Shown one piece after another: positions 21,878-34,188 of a stretch of 64,000 bases of DNA. Position numbers and translations under genes: made by a program. The notes beneath the pieces were generated by a model. That model worked only from the letters and a program-made list of their open reading frames with translations. It made no database searches and was not told where the DNA came from. Each line of letters begins with the position of its first letter. Positions within the stretch are counted from its first letter, which is position 1. The DNA is taken from the NCBI GenBank assembly GCA_963930645.1, contig OZ005648.1:267479830-267543829 (forward strand), read 5' to 3'. Source of the stretch: Salticus scenicus. Its lineage: Eukaryota > Arthropoda > Arachnida > Araneae > Salticidae.

Positions 21878-22544
21878 CAGTACACTCTCAAAAATCCGCA
21901 CAACTTAAAACGAAGTGTTTTGCGGATTTCTGAATTTTGCAGATTTTAGAGTAATTTCTTTTATTTACATCTTAGAACCTCATTTGAGTAGCAAATCTTT
22001 AAGATACAATTTATATGTTATATATACAATGCTGAAATATAGTGTGTCTAATAAAAGTAAAAATATTCATGAAATTTTAATTTAAAGAACAATTTTTATA
22101 TATCACATTATAGTTACAAATTACCTAGATTTTTGAAAAGTCTGATCAATACCAGTTTAACTAAGAATATTCATACATATTTATTTTCGTATAACCTGCA
22201 AAAAAGTCAGCAATTCTTGGTCAATCACATAAGTTTGTGCAATGAGAAAATTTGAGTATTTATCTGCATGAGAGAAAATCTTTCATGAAAACTGTCTTTC
22301 TCCTTTTCCTCTAAATGATTATCATTTATTTTTTAATAATTATGTATAATTACACTTATCATTTCCCCCTCTGCAATATGTTGAGTGATTGGTGATTCAT
22401 CAGCATCAGTTAAAAACTGATTTGTCTCTTAATACAGCTGAATTTTTGCAATCCACTAATCAACAAATCAATTGTGACAATGTTTGTTTACATTGCAAAT
22501 AATATGCGGATTTTAGAGAATTGCGGATTTTTGAGAGTTGACTG
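21878..22544. mobile_element. pogo/Tigger-like MITE
   Basis: Left end CAGTACACTCTCAAAAATCC and right end complementary to CAGTCAACTCTCAAAAATCC, with TA on both sides (21876-21877 and 22545-22546). CAGT…CTC…AATCCG-type ends and TA duplications are typical of pogo-group mariner elements. It is 667 bp and non-coding. A further GCGGATTTTAGA phrase repeats inside the right end. Confidence 0.75.
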
Positions 22545-22548
22545 TATA

Positions 22549-25122
22549 CAGGCGCGGATCTAGGGGGGGGCGAGAGGGGGCACTTGCTCCGGGCGGCGAA
22601 GACTGAGGGGCGGCAGCCACCAGGTCCAGCTACTCTCGCTATTTGTACTATGCTGGACCCGATTTTCAGACCATTTTCGTCGTACATTGCATCGTCTGTA
22701 ACAAGCTCAGATCAACCTAACGCCCTCCTCTCCTCACACAAGACGTATGACCAAAACAGAGTGAAAACCTGAAAACATAATATTACTTATGAGCGCACGA
22801 CGCGCACGAGTGAGTGAGCATTAAAATCTGAACGAGGATGATATATTTATCTCTGCGGGTGCGGTAGGTGAGAGGCGTCAAGGCAGCAGCAGTTCATTTA
22901 TCCATGTAAAATGAAAAGTATAGGTGGAAAGCGATTCCTCGTATTATAACTGATGTCATTCTATATGTGGCTATTAATTATTTCTTTCTCCGAGTCTCTA
23001 CTAAAAATACTAGTTTATTATTAACTAACCGCCTTTAGTGACAAGCTGGTTCGCTATCCTTGAAAAATCTGACTGTATGGAACCCCCATTAGGTGGAGAC
23101 TCAGCCGCCTTTTTTCCCGTTTCTGGACCTACAACAGCTTATTGACATATAGTGCAAATAGCTTTATTGAAAGTTTTAATTGTAGTAAGTTTCCGCTCGA
23201 TAGGGCCTGCGGCGCCCCCTTCCCGTTTCAGTATCTGAAAGTATGTTCTCTTACCACGTGAAAATCTCCATCTTTGAAAATTCTAACTGTAGCAAAGTCC
23301 CGCTCGGTGGGGACTGCGGCGCCTTATTTTAGTTTTAGAACATAGAACAGCTTGCTCGCTCATTGTGCAAATATCTTTGAAAACTTTAACTATAGCAAAT
23401 TTCTGCTCTGTTACGACTAAAGCGCCCTTTACGTTTCATGATTTGGAACAGTCTATTCGCTCACCCTGTAAAGGAACATTGAAAATTCTGATCTGGCAAA
23501 TCCCCAACCCGGTGGGGCGTACGGTCTCCTAATCTACTCACAAATAATTTAATCGTAATTGGTGATATTGAATTATTAAAATATCAAAGCGCCTGGGCAA
23601 CAGAGATTTGCAACATGTACTCTTCAATTCCAAATCAAATAACTTTTAAAATGATATATTACATATGGAATTGTGTTAATTAGAAGCTGGGATAGAAAAG
23701 TAATATAAATATTGTTATAAAAAGAATTGACTGACTTTCCGTGGTTTTCTCCGAAACTTGCGTAATTGGGGGAAAAATAATGTTAAAAATCCTTAAGAAG
23801 AAATGTGAGTGGAGAGTATCGGAATTCAAACGTCTACAAAATAAAAAAGAATAAAGGTGTTCCTGGTTTTCAGCGGTTTTCTCTGAAACTCCCGTACTAA
23901 ATTTAATAGCTTATATCAATTTAAAAGTTCGCAATAAAATTACTGCAAAATATATTTCGAATGATGCATTATAAGTAATTTAATCATAATTAGAATTGGA
24001 TATATTGGAATAAAGGTGTTCTATATTTTCTAGGTACTCCCGAACGGAATTTAATGGCTTATATCAGTTTAAAAATCTCCAATAAAATATTTTTCAAATG
24101 ATGTATCAGAAGTAATTTAATCATAATTAGAATTGGAGATATTGAAATTTTAAAATATTAAAGTGTCATCTGGCAGAAGAGATTTGGGATCTCTACTTTT
24201 TAATTTCAGTTCAAATAAATTTTAAAATGATATATTACTTATGACATTATGTTAATTTGGATCTGAGATACAAACATTAATAAATATAAACATTTCTATA
24301 TAAAAATTTGTGTCTGACTTATCCGTGGTTTTCTCCAAAACTTGCCTTATTCCGTGCTGTATATCGTTAAAAATCCTTAGAACGAAATGTAAAAGGAAAT
24401 TGGAATTCGAAATTCTGTAAAATATAAAAGAATATATATATACGTTCTAGGTTTTCTATAGTTTCCTTCGAAAGTTTCGGAGAATGTAAAATTTTAGAGA
24501 GATTTATTAATTTCATTGAAGTTCATGATAAAAGTGGCGAATGCATGGCGAACATAATTTCTAAAAAGTTAGAGGACGATAAGTTATCCAATAGGGACAG
24601 TCCTACGATAATTTAAATGCGTCAGGAGCGTACAGATGCGTCGAAGCCAAAATAATAATAATAATAATAATACGCTGCATTTCACCGTGCATTGCCCATT
24701 TCCTTAAACTTGTTGGTGTACATGCCTTCTTTCTGCTCAGTGCTAAACGTCTATATGGAGTTAGCTGTTCAAAGAGTTTACAATTTTTTTGTTTCATCTA
24801 ATTTACGCTGTGATATTATGAAAGAAGAACGAAAAATCACATGCGGTTCCCATAGGTTATTAACTTTCTAACTATACGTACCTACTGTTGCATCATTTAA
24901 CCGTCAATGCACTTTCGCTACTTGATCACACAGCGTTCAGACGGAATGGAAGACAGACACATGGACTAATTGAACTGGTATTCACCCTTAAACATTGATG
25001 TAAAGTGTTAAAAACGCAAAGCACAAATGAAAAATGAAACACCAGCAGTATTCTGGTGTATAACGTATCTGAATATTTCAGTGTAGCTCTGTAAATCTTA
25101 TCGCCAAACATTTCATATTCAG

Positions 25123-25153
<31 letters not shown>

Positions 25154-25877
25154 CTTTTAACATCTTAATAACGAATTTCAATTTAATTATAATTTGCGCA
25201 GTAAAAATCCCTCTCATAAAACGCAAGGCATTGACATTCCTTTGAGTGTTCCTGTACTCAAATCAGCTGCGATACTAATGCCATTTTAAATGGTGAACAA
25301 CCCATAGTGAACTCAAAAAGATTTTTTTTAAGAGTGATCATATAAAGAAATTCTGAAGATATTTCCGGACGGGGACGCTGAAGGTGGTTAGAGGGACAGA
25401 CAAATAGACTAATTCAAATCATAATCATAAGAAGAAAGACCACTTTTATCGACAAATATTTACGAATTACAACCTGTTTCTTTATTGGAAGTTATATGTA
25501 AAAACGATTTGCTGAATGCATTTCCTAACATAAGCATAGTTTTCAGAATTTATGCAACTCTGCCTACAACTTCTGTTTCATGTAAAAGAAGCTGAAAAAA
25601 ATGAAACTCACTAAAGATTACATTCCACAGTGTCACAAGAGCACATGTTGGAATTGGCAATATTTTCGACTGAGAGTGAAATAGCCAACAATTTCAATTA
25701 TGACATTTTAACTGAAATAAAGTCGAGGAAAATAAGCCTTTAGAATTACGTTATAAATTTATAACTAAAATATTAATTCTGTAAAAGTCTCAGAATTTTA
25801 TTTGTTAAAAAATTTTGCTTAGAGGGCGGCAAATTGGAAGTCTGCACCCCCCTTTTAAAAATGTAGATCCGGTACTG
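22549..25877. mobile_element. hAT-type transposon inserted at the edge of the pogo-like MITE
   Basis: Left end CAGGCGCGGATCTA and right end TAGATCCGGTACTG, flanked by exact ACTGTATA duplications (22541-22548 and 25878-25885). The duplication includes the last four bases of the pogo-like MITE, so this hAT came later. GGGCGGC-type motifs occur inside both ends. No transposase frame is seen; a Helitron copy sits inside. Confidence 0.88.
23025..24490 (-). mobile_element. Helitron-like element, reverse orientation
   Basis: Minus-strand copy of the family at 1-821/11916-12591 and 40749-42187. The 3' end (about 23025) reads TTAG on the minus strand instead of CTAG, preceded by a degraded hairpin. 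It contains the 115-bp GCGCC units, the CAGAGATTTGC block and the GTTTTCTCCGAAAC blocks. Its 5' limit is uncertain (about 24490). Confidence 0.65.
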
Positions 25878-26508
25878 ACTGTATATCATAGTATCCAACT
25901 GGGTGAAAATTTGCGCAAAGAGGTAGTGTGACGTAAAGAAAACATTTACACAGATTTTACTTGCAGTTTTGGATAGCGTGACGCAAAAGATAAATCAATT
26001 TATTGAAATAAATAATTTTAATTTATAATGCAAACTCAGTGAAAGTATAATTATTTGACAGTATATTTGAAAATTAAAAGCACTGTTTCAATATGTAAAT
26101 ATACTTTATTAGACAAAACAAAAGTAGTTTTAGTGGAATCTAAAAACAAATCTTTTAAAATAACACCGAGGAAATTTTATATCAATTTTATATCAAACTG
26201 GAATTTTTATATCATTCCTTTTAAAACTTATTTTGAATTTGAAATGTAAATGAAAAAGCATCAGTGAGTGTATTTTATATATCTGTCTGATCTTGAAGCT
26301 AAAAATATTACGTTTGCATTATAAATATAAATAAAAGTAGAAAGTAAATGATCAAATAGGAAAATCTATGTATATTTTAACTGATTGTAAAGCGTTACTT
26401 AAAATTTGATATCATTATTTTTAAGACTCATATTTCAAATTCTTATAGCCATAAAGTAGCGGTGTCGTAAACTTTTAACCCGTTAAGGGTTTTTTGTACT
26501 GATATCAT

Positions 26509-27361
26509 TACTTTTTAGGGGTTATTGATCAAAAAATAAAAACAAGTCCTTCTGGCTCCTAGGAAGGGTGAACTGATTTATTTTTTATTATGAAGTTGAC
26601 ACCATTTTTTTTTTTTTTTTTTTTTTTCCCCCCCAAGATGGCAGCTACAATTTATTAATGGACTTGGTGGATTTATTAATGAAGGCTTGTATATATGGAG
26701 TTTTAAGCAAATCGGTTCATAAAAACCTTTCTAATGTAAATTTGAAATTTTCAGTGGGCTGGCACAGGGAAACAAGAGGGTTGATTAAGTTGGCAAATGA
26801 ACATAACAAATACATTTCTGAGATAAATCCACACTACAAATTTAGTTTGAATTAATTCAGTATTTCAAACGTTATCATGCTGACAAATTTTCCTGCCACT
26901 TGGAAACAAAATGGAGAAGCTTTGCACTAGAAAAAAATATTGAGTGGGATTCTCAAACTCTTTAAAATAATAATAACAATAATAAGTGGGAAATTTCAAA
27001 TTTAAGTTAGAATTATGTAATTTACATTTTGCAAGTTTCTTTTTAGAGAATTACAAATGCAAATTAAACAATTAAAAAAGAAAAATTAAGTTAATGTTAA
27101 AAATGGAAATTTATTTATTTTCTTTTCCCTTTTGAGACTAAGTATGGATACTGCTCCAATATTCACAATTTAAATTTTCATGAAAAGTGCAGGTAAAAAT
27201 TATTTCATAAAAATATTTAGCGGAAAAAAATAGACAAAATATAAATTAAGCTCTACATTTCTATAATTTTAAAAATAAGATAAAATCATTTGGAGAAAAA
27301 ATTTATGGAAAATACAAGTTAAGCTAAAGTTTATACAAGTTAAGCTTAAGTTTTATCGAAA
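26509..27361. other. No supported gene
   Basis: AT-rich DNA with a T-run at about 26606-26627. A 65-codon open frame at 26658-26855 has somewhat ordinary amino-acid composition, but I recognise no family and no convincing splice context. I do not call it a gene. Confidence 0.4.
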
Positions 27362-27846
27362 ATACAAGTTATCTATATATTTCTTTTTAAAAATTAAAAA
27401 TCTCTTTTTAAAATACAGTTAGAGTTTATTCATATATTTACTTTTCAGACTTTAAAATGATACACATTTTAAATATTAACATAATCAAACTAATTTTTTT
27501 ATTATTATTATTTAAAGCAATAATGGCTAGGGGATGAAAGAGGGGATAAATACGCTGTATATATATATAAAAAAAAAACTAAAATAGAATTAAAATTAAT
27601 GAAAAATGTGTCAAATAGCAATTATTGAAAAACACGTCAAAATAAATATATAACATCTTTTACTTTGAAACCAATAATAGTTTATTTAAAAAATATAATT
27701 CTCTTTCTTTTTTTTTTTTTTTAATTAATTAATTTCTGCATAAAAAATTCCATTTCATAAATATATTTACAACTACAATAAGAAAAAAAAAAAAAACCTT
27801 TAATTTTAAATAATTATTTCGACATGTTTCTAAGCAAATAAAAGTG

Positions 27847-27890
<44 letters not shown>

Positions 27891-28345
27891 AAAATAAATA
27901 AAATATAGGAATGTATATGGTTTTAATATAAGCTACGAGATGGCGCCACTAGATGGCCAAATTATTACCTTCATGATAAAACAATATACATTCCGATATT
28001 TAAACTATTTTTCTTAAAAAAAAAAAAAAACATTTTTAATTGCTTAGAAAAATGTAGAAATAATTATTTAAAATTAAAGGAGGGTTTTTTGTTTATTGTA
28101 GTAGTAAATATATTTATGAAATGGAAATTTTCATCCAGAAATAAATTAATTAAAAAAAAAAAAAAAAAAGGAAGAAAGAAAATTATGTTTCTTAAATAAA
28201 TTATTATGGGTTTCAAACTAAAGATGTTAATATTTAAAATATGTATCATTTTAAAGTCTGAAAGGTGAATATATGAATAAACTTTAACTGTATTTTGAAA
28301 AGAGATTTTTAATTTTTAAAAAGAAATATACAAAATACTTCCTTA
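27362..28345. repeat. Second foldback (long inverted repeat)
   Basis: Sequence from about 27362 to 27900 is repeated inverted at about 27975-28345. For example AAAATGATACACATTTTAAAT recurs as the complement of the stretch near 28235, and both arms carry TTTCTTTTTAAAAATTAAAA-type sequence. The left arm has an extra ~165 bp near 27485-27650. The loop (about 27900-27975) holds GAGATGGCGCCACTAGATGG. Confidence 0.75.
27938..27957 (+). promoter_or_regulatory. CTCF-like motif pair in the foldback loop
   Basis: AGATGGCGC (27938-27946) and CCACTAGATGGC (27946-27957). The second fits the general CTCF core CCASYAGRKGGC at every position. CTCF is conserved in arthropods, but binding here is only an inference from the motif. 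Confidence 0.35.
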
Positions 28346-29029
28346 TTTAAAATGTTATCTAAATACTTTTTTGACTAAATATAAAATTTTGAAATCAAAA
28401 ATATCTTTTTCATAGCAGAAGAGAAAATATATTTAAGTGAATTTGACTTAGTATATATACAATAAATATATAAATATAGTATATATGTAATATATATAGT
28501 ATATATATTACTTAGTATATATGTAATAAAGTATTTTTTCGTTAAAAAAAAGGAAAGTTTAAATAATTCATTGACTGCATTCACGTTGGTCAGCCAACCA
28601 ACGTGCCTTGAAAGTGAGAACCGAATTACGACATTTTCGCCGAATAAAAGCATGCATTTTGGCAGAGTAATATAGATCTATTTTTAAAGCAACTTTTACA
28701 AAAAACAAGAGTTTTCCTGAAAAAAAAAATGAAAACGTTACTAGATTCAGAAAGATCCCATTAACAACATATATTAATTAAATTAAAATTGTTTGTGCGG
28801 TTTTAGCGATATTTTTTCATGAATTTAGTCTATTACATCCTTACACCACACATTTTCCCTTTTTGGTTTTAAATTGAGATTCAGATCTCAAAACATACTG
28901 CATGTAGAAATATAAAATTTTCAGGATAGATTAAGACCGAAGATAAAAGATTATTTTGAAAAGATCAGAACAAAATATGGCATATTTGCTGAGATATTAA
29001 GTGTCGGCTTTTCTTTGATGTCAAACTAG
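28346..29029. other. No supported gene
   Basis: AT-rich. TATATA-rich microsatellite-like sequence lies at about 28450-28525. No recognisable coding or terminal repeats. Confidence 0.4.
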
Positions 29030-29036
29030 CCGTATA

Positions 29037-31433
29037 CCCCGTGGCAGAAACACGGCGACAATGTCGCAGAAACAGAAATGTTCTTGCAGAAAGATTTTAC
29101 CTAAGTCAAATAAATTTTGCCATTGTGTTAAAAAAAGAGAGAGAGAGAAACTCAAAGAATGGTTTATAAACTGTTCTGCAGAACAAATTTTCGTTTCTGC
29201 AGATACGATCGCTTCAATACTGAATAAGGAGAGGAGATAAAGCGGATGTAACTCACTTGGGTTAGCTCTGATTCGGCATGCATTAGTGCGGTGTATTGAC
29301 ACTTTTCACTGGTAACCTCTTAACATTGGAACTTCATTTTCGTGTCTTCAAACTTTGTTTTCGCGCCGCGCCTACCGGTCGTATCGTGTGTATTTATTGT
29401 ATTGCAAAAAGACGTTTTTTCGAAAGACTGTGGCTTTGCGACCATTTTACGAATTTCATATTTCATGCATTTTCAGATTCATGCATAACAAAATAGCTGC
29501 ATCCAGTGATTATTATTATTATTATTATTATTTTTAAGTGCGTGATTGCTGCGGTACCGATTTTCATACATTTTCTGATTTACACACGACAAATTAGTTG
29601 CATCTAGTGATTTTTTTTTTCTTTAATGTATGCGAAGCGTGCATACGTGCGTGGCAGTAAATACACGTAAATTTTTTAAAGCTGCATTAATTTTAATGTT
29701 TGGTTCAAACTATGCAATACATTGCACAAATATATACAGATATAAGACTATGGGGAAATTTATAACGTCTGTAGTTATACGCAAAGTAAAAATTGAAGCT
29801 TCAAACCTTGCTTCAAAAAATAGAAAATTAAGAAATTAATCTTAAAATACTTTATTGATATTTAGCATTTTATATGTAGTAAAAGATCTTAGCAATAAAT
29901 ACTAATGGTATCTTAAGTTATAAAATTGGTAACTTTTCTAATTTTTTTCTTCACTAATCATTAATTATTTTAATTGTGATTAAAATTCTTATCTTTAAAT
30001 TTTGTTGTTTAAGCATATGAAGTCGTTAAAAAAATTATTAATTTATTTTACAAAAATACTCTTATCATTCGTTTCTACAGCTTGGTCATTTCATTTTTTA
30101 AACATTTGAATTAAAAAAAATGTTTATTTTTTTAATTGAAATATTGCAAATTAAATAGTTATTTTAAATAAAAATCAAACCAAAGGTTTTTTTTTTTTTT
30201 TTTTGTAAGCAAAAGGAATTTTATCTAATAGTAGTTGTTTTGAATAAATACTAATTAAACAGCAAATTCTTTTATTTATTTATTTTTATTTACTTATTCG
30301 TATAGATATCAATATCAAATATTACTTTTAATTGATTTCTATTTATTTCATTCATCTGTAATCATTATTTTCTATTATAGATTTTATCCATGAAATCTGT
30401 TACATTTCAGATTTAGACATTTCCTTAAAAATTAAATATTTCACTTGCCTCAATCTTTATGAAAATATTTCGACTATGCTTTGTCTATAATTGTGTTACT
30501 TAAATCCTGTATTCTGTTTTACTTTATGTATTTAAATGATGGTATAATTATACATTCTGAATTCTATAATGTCAAATCACATTTTTTAGATTTCAAATAC
30601 ACATCTTTATGCTGTTAGTATATAATACAAAAAAGGAATCTTGTTTATTAGAATGTTATCGTGCATATTTCCAGGGATGGAACACGGGCGCAGAATTCAT
30701 ACCGGAATCTGTTTAAGAAATTTCTCTACCTATAATATCGTTGATTTACGAAGTAGAAATTTTTCTTACACTGAGAGTGGTATGAATTCTGCGCCCGTGT
30801 TCCATCCCTGTATTTCAAATAATCTCAAAAACTATAAATGTTGTAAATTATTTATATTTCATTATGATATTCAATATTCTATATTAATTTTTACTTTTAA
30901 TTTGTTGTATTTTAATTTTGAGTTCTGTATTATATTTTATGTTGTTTGGTTTGCACCTTATGAAATAAGTGCATTTGTGTATTTAAATATATATATTTAA
31001 TATAAAAAAAAGTAATGAAATTTTAAAAGTATTTGTAACATTTGTTTAATTTAGACATTTCATGATTTAAATGCCTTAAAAAATTTTGCAAATTATTTTG
31101 ATGTGTTACTGCATTTTATGGCTTGAATTCATTGAATATTTTATAAGGAATATTGTATATTAATGTGAACAAAAAATCTGAAGCAATTAAGATCAATAGA
31201 TTTATTTTCACCTTTCTTAAAAAAAAAAAAAAAGTATTTTCTTGCAATAGTGCAGATATATGCATTTGTGCCTAGTTAAAATTTAAATACATTGGTTATA
31301 CTGAATATTATTTACTATTTCAAAATAATTTATTTTGAATTCGTAAATGTTAATTTCACAAACTATTTCTGCAGAAAGATTTTGGTGTTGATGAAGCTTG
31401 TCGCAGAAAGCATAATAAATTTTGCCACAGGGG
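29037..31433. mobile_element. Candidate TIR transposon with GCAGAAA subterminal motifs
   Basis: Left end CCCCGTGGCAGAAA and right end complementary to CCCCTGTGGCAAAA, flanked by CCGTATA (29030-29036 and 31434-31440). Several GCAGAAA/TTTCTGC copies lie within about 170 bp of each end. Similar GCAGAAA motifs are found inside the ends of the hAT at 32689-38130. No transposase frame; a 139-bp MITE lies inside. Ends are short and imperfect, so boundaries are tentative. Confidence 0.45.
30672..30810. mobile_element. 139-bp MITE with perfect 32-bp inverted repeats
   Basis: Arms 30672-30703 and 30779-30810 are perfectly complementary and begin CAGGGATGGAACACGGGCGC. Flanks are TATTTC (30666-30671) and TATTTC (30811-30816), a 6-bp duplication. 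The CAGGG start and 6-bp duplication match the element at 3208-6752, suggesting the same transposase type. Perfect arms imply recent origin. Confidence 0.9.
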
Positions 31434-31554
31434 CCGTATATATGAGTTCGCAGCATTCAGTTTGTCCTTCCGCTTGCGTCACTCGAAAAACTGCTGTTTT
31501 TCATGATAAATATATACACACACATGAATTTTAATTTGAAATGACTAATACACA

Positions 31555-32240
31555 GAGTAAGTTATCTTTTAAATATGCAAAGTAAAAATAAAAAGAATAA
31601 TTCAGAACATGCGAGCCAACTTTTATACTTACATAATTTTATAAAAATACAGAATACATACCTTTATTTATTTGCTTTGATTTTTATCAACATTGAATTC
31701 TAAACATTCTTCTTTTAAATGCCAGCAAGTAGTCATCTTGGATGGCACAGTAGTAACATTAAATGCCTTCCCAAAATGATACTAGCTAGTATGAATCACC
31801 AGGTTGAATGCTTCCTCCACATATGAAAGTTATTCAGATATTCATATATACAGTAATTAAAAAATTTAAAATAGAAAGTATACTAATATCCTACTATTAT
31901 ACTAAAGTATAATAAAGAGACTAAGTATGCAAACACAACTCAGAATATGTGAGCAAACTTATATAATTAATTACATATTTTAAAAATGCTGAATACATAC
32001 CTTAATTAGCTTTTGATTATTATCTCTGTTTTAAGGCCAGCGCATTCTTCATTTTAAAGCCAGCAAGTAGTCATCTTGCAAGGCATAAAGCACTAAAATT
32101 TAATACCTTACAAAATTCTACCAGCTAGCGTGACTCTGACTGATGATATTGTAAACATCTTCCTCTGGCTCAGGATTATAGTTAAGTGTAAAAATGATTC
32201 AGAAATCCTAATACACAGTTATTACAAAATTTAAAAAATA
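31555..32240. repeat. Tandem duplication of a ~345-bp unit
   Basis: Unit one (about 31555-31880) and unit two (about 31905-32240) share ordered phrases: CAGAA-ATG-GAGC, GAATACATACCTTA, CCAGCAAGTAGTCATCTTG, CTAGC and ATTCAGA. A weaker third copy may continue to about 32400. No coding function was established. Confidence 0.6.
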
Positions 32241-33575
32241 TTCTATGTAAGTTAATAAATAAACAAGTCATAACTCGTAAACATGCAATTCAAATCCCAT
32301 AATTACTTTTAATTATTCATTCTTTTAAAACAGCAGTTGATTTATACATTGATAGCAAGTAGGAGATGGATCTGAAAGAAAAATATACGCATAGCTAATA
32401 TTATGCATAAGAAAAAGATAATTTATTTCATATATTGTAGAAACAATGCTTAAAAATTAAAGTTAAAATATGAGAATAGCTATAGCATTTAATCGAACGA
32501 TACAAATAAATATTCTGTTATGATTATAAACTTTAAAATTATTTTACAAATACATGCAAAAACACACACAATAAAGATACGCTATGGAGGTATATCAAGA
32601 AATCAATCCAAGCTAAGTGAAAGTTGATAAGAGCTATTTTCTTAAATAAAAAAAAAAAAAAAAAAGCTATGCCTTAATTTCAAGCGAGCAGGTTTGGCTT
32701 TCTGCCGGCAGAAAGTGGTTATAACCGGCAGAAACTTGCAATAACCAATTTCATGACATTATCTGAGCCTTTATAATAGTATCGAACTTTAAAATACATT
32801 TTATTCAGAATAAATTGCTAATAAAGTATGGCAAATACTTTGATTTAATATGTATTATATTAAGAATTTTGATGATTTTTTGCATTAATATCCTTATTTC
32901 CCTAGCATGTTATCTTGTAGTTTTCATTTTAATATGTGAATTTATTATTTCATATACATATTAAAAAGAAAAATATGCAAAATTTTCTAGGTTCAACTAT
33001 ATTTCATTAAAATTTATTTCTCTGTATAGTTCCCCCCCCCCCCCTCTTCAATTATCTACTTATATATTTTTACAGGAATCACTTTTATTTGTATAAGTGG
33101 AGAGTTTTAATTTAGTACATTATTACATAGCATTCAACCAATCAAAATATTATAAACTTTTTATAAATTTAACTTACAAAAAAAAAAAAAAAAAAAAAAA
33201 CTTAAATAAAAGTTCGACAGTATAGAATAACATTAGTGAATTAAACATATTGAATACCTGTTTCTTACGTGAAAGAAAATTATTCATTAGCCTTGAAACA
33301 TACATTTTTTAATCAAGTAAAAGACATTGATATGATCATTTAAAAAGATTTTGATTAATGATTACATACTGATTACTTATGTGTCTTTTATGGATTATTT
33401 CAGATTCTTATTTATTATCATTATTTCTTAGTTTCTGCCATGACGGTTTTCAGGGGTGGACTACTGGGTCCTCTGGAAAGGTGCATACCTTGGATTTTTA
33501 AAGGGTGCAAGTCGTTCATTAGTTGGTTATATATAACAGAAAAAGGATAGTTTAGACATTTTCAAACAAATAGTG

Positions 33576-33787
33576 CAGTCGGTAACAAAAGTCTTCGAAC
33601 ACTAGCAAAAATTCCTATATAAAAAAAGTACACTTAATACATTTTTGTTAAATAAATTCTTGTTGAATCCTGTTTTTAGACTGACTAAGAACAGGATTCA
33701 ACAAGGATTTATTTAACAAAACTGTATTAAGTGTACATTTTTATATAGGGATTTTTGCTAGTGTTCGCAGATAATTGTTACCGACTG
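33576..33787. mobile_element. mariner-type hairpin MITE
   Basis: Ends CAGTCGGTAACAA and its complement, and the whole 212 bp folds as one long hairpin. It is followed by TA (33788-33789) and preceded by TG where TA is expected. The uninterrupted target sequence exists at about 50390-50450 (…CAAATAAATAGTAATACC…), which confirms the insertion and that TA was duplicated. Confidence 0.88.
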
Positions 33788-33921
33788 TAATATCTTACAT
33801 AATAAACTGCTAAATTTGCATGTTTTTGTGTATGTTGATCAGTATTCCTTTATTTTTTGAGCTATCGGTTACTAATTTTGCACATACATTACTAACAGGG
33901 GGGACGTATAATGATTTTTAA

Positions 33922-34188
33922 CACGTTCACGCCGGTGCATTTTGTTTACGTAGTCTTCTCAAAAGTATCTGAGAACTAGCCAATAATTCCGATATCAAAA
34001 AAGTACACTTAAAATAATTTTGTTCAATGAATTTGTGTCGAATCATGTTCCTAAGATTGATTATGAACATGACTCAACAAGGATTTATCTAACAAAGCAG
34101 TATTAAGTGTACTTTTTTTGGACAGGAATTGTTAGTGCTTCGATACCCTTGCTGTGACCCACCGGTGGGTGACACCGGCATGAACGCG
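33922..34188. mobile_element. piggyBac-type MITE with a mariner-MITE-like core
   Basis: TTAA at 33918-33921 and 34189-34192 flank 16-bp ends: CACGTTCACGCCGGTG, and CGCGTTCATGCCGGTG as the complement of the right. The interior (about 33955-34150) is a diverged copy of the hairpin at 33576-33787, including AAAAGTACACTTAA and its inverted partner. Either a mariner MITE inserted into a piggyBac MITE or the two share a core. Confidence 0.75.

Larger units (their letters stand above)
21354..26508. mobile_element. Long-armed foldback element carrying nested transposons
   Basis: The left arm (about 21354-21872) and right arm (about 25966-26508) are inverted copies over roughly 520-540 bp. Both outer ends carry ATATCAGTACAAAAAAC followed by CCCTTAACGGG, and both inner ends carry GCGTCACGCTATCCAAAAC-like sequence. 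Small indels separate the arms (for example around 21655). Between them sit a pogo-like MITE, a hAT with its own duplication and a Helitron. The original loop was probably short. No transposase is identifiable, so the class is uncertain. Confidence 0.8.

Noticed and set aside
26658..26855. 65-codon open frame with ordinary amino-acid composition
   Set aside because: No recognisable domain, no clear splice or promoter context, and a length expected by chance in this much DNA.
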